A DNA stretch of 25,502 bases from an uncultured Oscillospiraceae bacterium (GTDB taxonomy: Bacteria; Bacillota; Clostridia; Oscillospirales; Oscillospiraceae), in the NCBI GenBank assembly GCA_910588975.1, contig CAJUSE010000028.1, forward strand, positions 1 to 25,502, in the 5' to 3' direction. The notes under the pieces were generated by a model. It saw nothing but the letters and a program-made list of their open reading frames with translations. It had not been told where the DNA came from and did not search any database. Made by a program: the position numbers and the translations under genes. Of the stretch, positions 20,506 through 25,502 are shown in pieces; the first letter of the stretch is position 1, and every line of letters starts with the position of its first letter.

Positions 20506-21138
20506 TCAGCCGCCCGGTGCGGAAAAGTAATCCCGATGCTCCCGGGCGTAGGAGACGTAGAGGTCCTGTAATAAACCATCGGGGTTTGCAAAAAAGACAT
20601 CGTCTAATGCATTGAGGTTGTCTGTAATACTGTCCGGAAGGGCCAACAGAAGCTCGTTTCGCTCCTCCTGGTCCCGGGGATAGGGAGCCTGGGGAAAAGG
20701 AGCGAGGAACTGCCGGAGCAGTTCCGCTGTCTTTGGTGCACCAACGGTTTCCAAAGCTCCCACGGTTTCAGGCCCCCACTTGCCGGTGGAGTTATAAAAG
20801 AAGGCGTCGAACCCTCCGTTGTTTACCTCTGCGTCCAGAGCGGCACACAGGAAAAATGTTTGAGCCTCCGGGGAGAGAACATCCAGCGCCTCACCATAGT
20901 TACTCCAATCACACAGGGTGGAGTCAAGGGCGATGGCAAAGTCGGTGTCATCCTCCAGGGCAAATATCTCGTCCAGATCCCGCATGGCCGACAACTGTTT
21001 TACTTTTTCATTCAGATCCATCACAGAAACTTTCTCGCTTTCGGTAGGGGACGAAGTTGGTTCTGGGGTAATCTGGGCGGGGACTGCACAGGAAGTCAGG
21101 AGAAGCAGAACGCTGAGCAGGGCGGCAAGGCATTTCAT
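20506..21138 (-). CDS. Lipoprotein with DMP19/DUF4375-like domain
   Basis: 210 residues. Signal peptide M-K-C-L-A-A-L-L-S-V-L-L-L-L-T-S-C with lipobox L-T-S-C (Cys17 is the likely lipidation site), then a Pro/Thr/Ser/Glu linker to about residue 35. The globular part contains A-E-V-N-N-G-G-F-D-A-F-F-Y-N-S-T-G (near residues 103-119), the hallmark of DMP19/DUF4375 proteins, whose function is not established. I chose the ATG at 21138: GGAGGGG is 5 bp upstream and the start overlaps the nadE stop (ATGA), implying coupling with nadE. A start 27 bp upstream is in frame but has no signal peptide features. The end has only a small hairpin over the stop codon. Attached to the outer face of the membrane. 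Confidence 0.75.
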   Translation of the reverse strand: MKCLAALLSVLLLLTSCAVPAQITPEPTSSPTESEKVSVMDLNEKVKQLSAMRDLDEIFALEDDTDFAIALDSTLCDWSNYGEALDVLSPEAQTFFLCAALDAEVNNGGFDAFFYNSTGKWGPETVGALETVGAPKTAELLRQFLAPFPQAPYPRDQEERNELLLALPDSITDNLNALDDVFFANPDGLLQDLYVSYAREHRDYFSAPGG

Positions 21139-23042
21139 CCCAGCCCCTCCAGCTCCTCCAGCCACAACGTGGCTATGGCGTCACTGGGCATTCTCCAGTC
21201 CCCCCGGGGGGAGAGGGCCACCGTGCCCACCTTGGGGCCGTCGGGCATACAGGAGCGCTTGAACTGCTGGGAGAAGAACCGGCGGTAGAAGTTCCGAAGC
21301 CACTTCAAAAGGGTCTCCCGGTCATACCGGCCGCCGAAGGCGTATTCCGCCAGCCGCAGCACCTTTCTGGGGGGGAAGCCCCAGCGGACGACATAGTAGA
21401 GATAGAAGTCGTGGAGCTCGTAGGGTCCCACGATATCCTCGGTCTTTTGGCTGATCTCCCCATCCCTGGCGGGCAGCAGCTCGGGGGAGACGGGGGTGGC
21501 CAGAATATCCTCCAGCACAGCGGCCAGGGCAGCATCCCCGCAGGTGCGGGCCACATGGTCCACCAGGGAGCGGACCAGGGTCTTGGGGATGGAGCCGTTG
21601 ACGGCGTACATGCTCATGTGATCCCCGTTGTAGGTGCACCAGCCCAGGGCCAGCTCGCTGAGGTCCCCGGTGCCGATGACCATGCCCCCCCGCTGGTTGG
21701 CCAGGTCCATGAGCACCTGGGTCCGCTCCCGGGCCTGGGCGTTTTCAAAGGTCACATCGTGATCTTCCATGTCCTGGCCGATGTCGGCGAAATGCTGTTC
21801 CACCGCCTTGGAGATGTCCACCACCTGCAGGGTGCAGCCCATCTTCTCGGAGAGCACCTCGGCGTTGGACCGGGTCCGCTTCGTGGTGCCAAAGCAGGGC
21901 ATGGTGACACAGAGGATGTCCTTTCGGTCCATGCCCAGCCTGTCAAAGGCCCGGGCGGTGATGAGCAGAGCCAGGGTGGAGTCCAGCCCCCCGGAGAGGC
22001 CGATGACGGCGCTGTGGCAGCGGGTGTGCTCCAGCCGCTTCACAAGGCCCAGGGCGGCGATGGTGAGGATCTCCTCGCACCGCTCTGCCCGGAGGTTGGG
22101 GTCCTCCGGGATGAAGGGGGTGGGGGAGACGGGCCGGGTGAGGGAGGTATTCTCCATCCCGAACATAATATAGTTGCCTTCGTATACGTTTTGTTTGGTG
22201 AAAGTTGTGTTCCGGCGACGCTCATAAATCAGGCGGTCCACGTCGATTTCTGTGACAGTCAGCCCGGTGGAAAAACGCTGTTCTGCCAGCAGAATGCCGT
22301 TCTCGGCCACCATGTTGTGGCCGGCGAACACCAGGTCGGTGGTGGACTCCCCCTCCCCGGCGTCAGCGTAGACATAGCCACAGATGCACCGGGCGGACTG
22401 GCCGGTGACCAGCTGCCGGCGGTAGTCCGCCTTGCCCACCACCTCGTTGGAGGCGGACAGGTTGAGAATGAGGGTGGCACCTCCCTGGGCCAACTGCCGG
22501 GAAGGGGGGTCGGGAGCCCACAGGTCTTCACAAATCTCAACGCCCACCACCAGGTTTGGCATCACAAGGGACGGAAATACTCCTGATGCGGTCAAGTCTA
22601 TGTGCTGTCCCAGAAGATTAACACAGACCGTATTTGAGTCTGCAGCAGAAGCAAACCACCGGCCCTCGTAAAACTCCCCATAGTTGGGGATGTAAGTCTT
22701 GGGAACAAGCCCCAAAATCTCGCCTTTTAGTATTAAAGCGGCACAGTTATACAGTTTATTGTCACATCGGACGGGCAATCCCAACGCCGTGACCAGATCC
22801 AGTTCCTTTGTCTCCTCCAGGATGCGGCCCAGGGCCTGCTCGGCACCCTCCAGCAGGGCGGGCTGGAGGAACAGGTCCCCGCAGGTGTAGCCCGTGATAC
22901 ACAGCTCCGGCAGGCAGAGGACCTTGACACCCTCTGCGGCGGCTTGCCTCATCAGGGCCACGATCTGCTCTGCGTTGTACCGGCAGTCGGCCACCCGGAT
23001 CTTGGGGGTGCCGGCGGCCACCTTGATCAATCCGTCCCGCAT
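21135..23042 (-). CDS. nadE: Glutamine-dependent NAD+ synthetase
   Basis: 635 residues, the usual length of the two-domain enzyme. The N-terminal nitrilase-type amidase has the catalytic triad E46 (L-P-E-L-C), K115 (V-P-K-T-Y-I-P-N-Y-G-E-F-Y-E) and C171 (G-V-E-I-C-E-D-L-W), releasing ammonia from glutamine. The C-terminal synthetase has the ATP-pyrophosphatase P-loop S-G-G-L-D-S (350-355) and G-T-G-D-L-S-E-L-A-L-G-W. It makes NAD+ from deamido-NAD+, ATP and glutamine, the last step of NAD synthesis. The ATG at 23042 is supported by AAGGAGGT 8 bp upstream; the open frame extends 81 codons further up, but that part reads through the terminator at 23152-23200 and is not protein-like. Overlaps the lipoprotein gene downstream. 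Confidence 0.95.
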   Translation of the reverse strand: MRDGLIKVAAGTPKIRVADCRYNAEQIVALMRQAAAEGVKVLCLPELCITGYTCGDLFLQPALLEGAEQALGRILEETKELDLVTALGLPVRCDNKLYNCAALILKGEILGLVPKTYIPNYGEFYEGRWFASAADSNTVCVNLLGQHIDLTASGVFPSLVMPNLVVGVEICEDLWAPDPPSRQLAQGGATLILNLSASNEVVGKADYRRQLVTGQSARCICGYVYADAGEGESTTDLVFAGHNMVAENGILLAEQRFSTGLTVTEIDVDRLIYERRRNTTFTKQNVYEGNYIMFGMENTSLTRPVSPTPFIPEDPNLRAERCEEILTIAALGLVKRLEHTRCHSAVIGLSGGLDSTLALLITARAFDRLGMDRKDILCVTMPCFGTTKRTRSNAEVLSEKMGCTLQVVDISKAVEQHFADIGQDMEDHDVTFENAQARERTQVLMDLANQRGGMVIGTGDLSELALGWCTYNGDHMSMYAVNGSIPKTLVRSLVDHVARTCGDAALAAVLEDILATPVSPELLPARDGEISQKTEDIVGPYELHDFYLYYVVRWGFPPRKVLRLAEYAFGGRYDRETLLKWLRNFYRRFFSQQFKRSCMPDGPKVGTVALSPRGDWRMPSDAIATLWLEELEGLG

Positions 23043-23151
23043 GGGCAGGACCTCCTTCTTCACGGTCGTGTTTTTCGTTTTCTCATTGTACCCTTTTTCC
23101 AGAGAAAAGGCAAGGGGGCGGCGGGTAAAATGCCCACTGCGGTGAAAAAGG

Positions 23152-23200
23152 CACACACCAGAAAACCCCCGACCAAAGGTCGGGGGTTTTCTGGTGTGTG
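23152..23200 (-). terminator. Very long perfect terminator hairpin
   Basis: 23-bp perfect stem (23152-23174 with 23178-23200), 3-nt AAA loop. On the minus strand it is followed by CCTTTTTC. It ends the MntP/YtaF-like transcript before nadE. The remaining 23201-23345 sequence holds no gene I can support. Confidence 0.75.
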
Positions 23201-23345
23201 TTCGCAGAAAGTAAAGAGAGAGTGGTAATAGGAGGAATGGATTCTTCCTGTGTCCAAAGATACAATACCAAAGAATTACGGCCAAACTTTGACCGAAGTG
23301 TGAATAATTTGTAAATTGGAAAAATGAAGAAGAAGTCGTATTTTG

Positions 23346-23864
23346 TCACCAGAGCTGGCACAGACCCAGCAGAGTGAGCAGTACCCCGGACAGGGGCAGG
23401 GCCAGCCCCTGCCAGCGGACCAGCTCCCGGCCCAGCCGTCGGCCCAGGGCCAGGGCGAGCAGAGTGACGAAGAAATTACACGCCGCCGACAGCGCCGGGG
23501 GCAGGCCGGTGACTCCGGCGGCCACCCCCACCCCGGCGTTGTTCACCGCCAGGGCGGCGGACAGGCCCAGCCAGCCCGAGCGGTGGGCGGGGCCTTCGCC
23601 TCCCCGGCCCCGGAGGGCGTCCAGTAAGTACCAAAGTCCAAGCCCCAGCAGGGCCAGGCCCCCCAGCCGGTCAGCCAGGGCGGCGGGGAGCAGGGCGGCC
23701 CCCTGCCGGCCCAGCAGCAGGGAGAGCAGGGTCACCAGGGAGGTCATGCCAGCCACTGCCGCCCCCTCCCACCGGTGGGGGGGCCGGGGCTGGCCCAGGG
23801 CGGCCAAAACAGTATCCAGATTACAGGCCAGGGCAAAAATCAGGGCCTGAGAAAATTGCTGCAA
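23346..23864 (-). CDS. MntP/YtaF-like membrane protein
   Basis: 172 residues, about six hydrophobic helices in two similar halves. The repeated helix motif A-L-A-C-N-L-D-T-V-L-A-A-L (11-23) and A-A-L-A-V-N-N-A-G-V-G-V-A-A-G-V (104-119) resembles the A-L-A-x-S-x-D-x-F/N-x-V/G-x-G repeats of MntP manganese exporters and the sporulation protein YtaF; the G-V-G-V form in the second half is closer to YtaF. Starts with TTG, justified by AAGGAGGG 7 bp upstream. No yybP-ykoY manganese riboswitch is evident upstream. Extremely GC-rich. Either metal efflux or a sporulation membrane role is possible. Confidence 0.6.
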   Translation of the reverse strand: MQQFSQALIFALACNLDTVLAALGQPRPPHRWEGAAVAGMTSLVTLLSLLLGRQGAALLPAALADRLGGLALLGLGLWYLLDALRGRGGEGPAHRSGWLGLSAALAVNNAGVGVAAGVTGLPPALSAACNFFVTLLALALGRRLGRELVRWQGLALPLSGVLLTLLGLCQLW

Positions 23865-23925
23865 GGGAGATCCCTCCTTCCTGCCATCCTATGGGGGGAG
23901 GCGGGAGGAGGTGCAGGGGTGGCCC

Positions 23926-23954
23926 TTGCCCTTTTGGCCCGGGTTTGATATAAT
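23926..23954 (+). promoter_or_regulatory. Sigma-A promoter of the HD hydrolase gene
   Basis: TTGCCC (23926-23931), 17-bp spacer, TATAAT (23949-23954). It gives a leader of about 130 nt. Confidence 0.7.
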
Positions 23955-24017
23955 ATGCCCAGACGGGCTTGAGCGCAAGCCTGTGGGCTATCGCCCGGCT
24001 GTGGTATTGACGGCCTC

Positions 24018-24049
24018 GCAAAAATGCCCTTGCAAGCAAGCATTTTTGC
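24018..24049 (+). other. Hairpin in the HD hydrolase leader
   Basis: Perfect 10-bp stem GCAAAAATGC (24018-24027) with its complement (24040-24049); the 12-nt loop contains the palindrome CTTGCAAG. Upstream in the same leader, GGGCTATCGCCC can also fold. The tail (TTCATGG) is weak for a terminator, so a leader regulatory structure is possible. Confidence 0.4.
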
Positions 24050-24091
24050 TTCATGGTATCATAGAAAAAACACCTGTAAGGAGGACCACCC

Positions 24092-24682
24092 ATGAGCGGC
24101 AAAGAGGAATTTCTGGAGCTCTACCGTTCCCTCATCCAGCGGGAGGGAGCCGATGCTCTGCTGGACTATCTGGAGAACAAGTCCGACTTTTTCACCTGCC
24201 CCGCCTCGGCCAAGTACCACGGGGCCTATGCCGGGGGGCTGTGTGACCACTCCCTCAACGTCTACCACTGCCTGGTGGACTACCTGGAGCGGGAGCGGGT
24301 GGCCGAGCTCTACGGCATCGAGGCCGATCCCGAGAGCGTGGCCATCGTGGCCCTGCTTCACGACCTGTGCAAGATCGGCTGCTACAAGGCGGGCACCCGG
24401 AACGTGAAAAACGAGGCCACCGGCGCCTGGGAGAAGGTCCCCACCTTCTTCTATGAGGATCCTCTGCCCTACGGCCATGGGGAAAAATCAGTTTACATAA
24501 TTTCTGGCTTTATGAAGCTCAAACGGGAGGAGGCCATGGCCATTCGCTGGCATATGGGCTTTTCCGGCAGTGAGGATAGCCGCCTGGTGGGCCAGGCGCT
24601 GGAGCAGTATCCTCTGGCCTTCGCCCTCAGCGTGGCCGACATGGAGGCCACCTACTTCCTGGAGGGGGAGATGGGGCGGTGA
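24092..24682 (+). CDS. HD-domain phosphohydrolase
   Basis: 196 residues. Metal-binding HD pattern: H43/H53 (K-Y-H-G-A-Y-A-G-G-L-C-D-H-S-L-N-V), H90-D91 (A-L-L-H-D-L-C-K-I-G), H129 (Y-G-H-G-E-K-S), H154 (I-R-W-H-M-G) and D183 (V-A-D-M-E-A-T-Y). The G-G-L-x-x-H-S/T-x-x-V plus L-L-H-D-x-x-K-I sequence is shared with the HD part of YhaM-type 3'-5' exoribonucleases, but the OB-fold domain of YhaM is missing. Substrate is therefore unknown: nucleotide or RNA phosphodiester are the usual choices. AAGGAGG lies 6-7 bp before the ATG. It stands between its own promoter and that of asnS, with no good terminator after it. Confidence 0.85.
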   Translation: MSGKEEFLELYRSLIQREGADALLDYLENKSDFFTCPASAKYHGAYAGGLCDHSLNVYHCLVDYLERERVAELYGIEADPESVAIVALLHDLCKIGCYKAGTRNVKNEATGAWEKVPTFFYEDPLPYGHGEKSVYIISGFMKLKREEAMAIRWHMGFSGSEDSRLVGQALEQYPLAFALSVADMEATYFLEGEMGR

Positions 24683-24747
24683 GAGGGCGTTTCGGGGGAA
24701 ATTTTCCCTTTTGAGGGGCCTTTGTTCCTGATTATTCCAGAAAACCC

Positions 24748-24776
24748 TTGTAAAATGCTCCGTAATCTCGTATAAT
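24748..24776 (+). promoter_or_regulatory. Sigma-A promoter of asnS
   Basis: TTGTAA (24748-24753), 17-bp spacer, TATAAT (24771-24776). The short leader has a small CCCGC/GCGGG hairpin (24790-24803) but no T-box structure. Confidence 0.8.
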
Positions 24777-24823
24777 AAAGCATACTAAGCCCGCCCGAGC
24801 GGGTCATAGAGAGGAAGAACCCA

Positions 24824-25502
24824 CATGAAACGCACTGTCATAGCGAAGCTTTTCGCTGACCAGGCCGCTTACGATGGCCAGCAGGTCACCGTCTGTGGCT
24901 GGGCCCGGACCATCCGGGACATGAAGACCTTTGGCTTCATCGAGCTCAATGACGGCTCCTGCTTCCGAAATTTGCAGGTCGTCATGGAGGACGGCCACCT
25001 GAGCAATTTCAAGGACATCGCCAAGCAGAATGTGGGCGCCGCCCTCATCGTCAAGGGCACGGTGGTCCTCACCCCCGACGCCCCCCAGCCCCTGGAGATC
25101 AAGGCCGACGAGATCATGGTGGAGGGCCCCTCCACCCCTGACTATCCCCTGCAGAAGAAGCGCCATACCGTGGAGTTTCTGCGGACAATCCAGCACCTGC
25201 GGCCCCGGACCAACCTGTTTTCCGCTGTGTTCCGCATCCGCTCCGCCGCCGCCCACGCCGTTCATTGCTACTTCCAGGACCAGGGCTTTGTCTATGTTCA
25301 CACCCCCCTCATCACCTCCTCGGACACCGAGGGGGCCGGTGAGATGTTCCAGGTGACCACCCTGCCCATGGAGGACGTGCCCAAGCTGCCCGACGGCAGC
25401 GTGGACTACTCCAAGGACTTCTTCGGCAAGAAGACCAGCCTCACCGTCTCCGGCCAGCTCAACGCCGAGAACTTCGCCATGGCCTTCGGCAACGTGTATA
25501 CC
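24824..25502 (+). CDS. asnS: Asparaginyl-tRNA synthetase (3' partial)
   Basis: 226 residues visible, the gene runs off the right edge (full enzymes have about 460). The N-terminal OB-fold anticodon-binding domain has V-T-V-C-G-W-A-R-T-I-R-D-M-K-T-F-G-F-I-E-L-N-D-G-S (22-46). The class II catalytic domain begins with R-P-R-T-N-L-F-S-A-V-F-R-I-R-S (motif 1 region) and Y-V-H-T-P-L-I-T-S-S-D-T-E-G-A-G-E-M-F (motif 1 strand and asparagine pocket), then the insertion and S-L-T-V-S-G-Q-L-N-A-E. The T-S-S-D-T-E-G-A-G-E-M-F form with the following insertion is characteristic of AsnRS rather than AspRS. It charges tRNA-Asn in the cytoplasm. GAGGAAG precedes the ATG. Confidence 0.95.

Noticed and set aside
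23865..23925. yybP-ykoY manganese riboswitch before the MntP/YtaF-like gene
   Set aside because: The upstream space is short and purine-rich on the coding strand, with none of the riboswitch helices.

Overview
The window looks like chromosome from a GC-rich, low-GC-phylum gut Clostridium relative (Oscillospirales type, e.g. the Flavonifractor/Lawsonibacter neighbourhood). Reasons: Clostridia-type SLH surface protein, Spo0A-C-like DNA-binding domains, strong AGGAGG ribosome sites, sigma-A promoters, CDP-glycerol polymer genes, a glutamine-dependent NadE and an RF2 of clostridial type. The taxon is inferred from gene content and style, not from a marker search.

Layout. 1-2807: SLH-domain surface protein, cut by the left edge. 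2882-3340 (-): small phage-tail-like protein of unknown role. 3545-6272: regulatory cassette A, made of a stand-alone Spo0A-C-like protein (-) and, divergent from it, an ECF-like sigma factor, a single-pass membrane protein (probable anti-sigma) and a small secreted protein. 6384-13600: glycan operon, made of a serine-recombinase homologue that has lost its catalytic residues and sits behind two abutting perfect palindromes, then three glycosyltransferase genes (GT4, GT2, and a GT8 fused to a TagF-like CDP-glycerol transferase) and a two-gene polysaccharide/teichoic-acid ABC exporter. 13644-17174: cassette B, the same gene order and orientation as cassette A, with an extra XRE-type regulator whose N-terminus is frameshifted. 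17212-17706 (-): tRNA-Leu(UAA), initiator tRNA-Met, and a tandem partial copy of the latter with its terminator. 17804-25502: housekeeping genes: a possible 33-codon ORF, prfB, a split chromate-transporter pair (-), nadE with an overlapping lipoprotein gene (-), a MntP/YtaF-like membrane protein (-), an HD-domain hydrolase and the start of asnS.

How it may work together. The glycan operon encodes assembly and export of a cell-surface polymer with polyol-phosphate character. It is bracketed by two paralogous signalling cassettes in direct orientation. In each, the Spo0A-C-like protein is nearly unchanged (about 87% identity by hand alignment) and has a conserved tandem GTCG element upstream, while the sigma, membrane and secreted proteins have diverged strongly. 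A conserved promoter-like block lies in the 63-64 bp gap between each sigma gene and its membrane-protein gene. The most interesting reading is a repeated envelope-sensing module (Spo0A-C-like switch, sigma, membrane sensor, secreted protein) with a pseudo-recombinase as candidate regulator of the glycan operon. This reading is inference from gene order and motifs.
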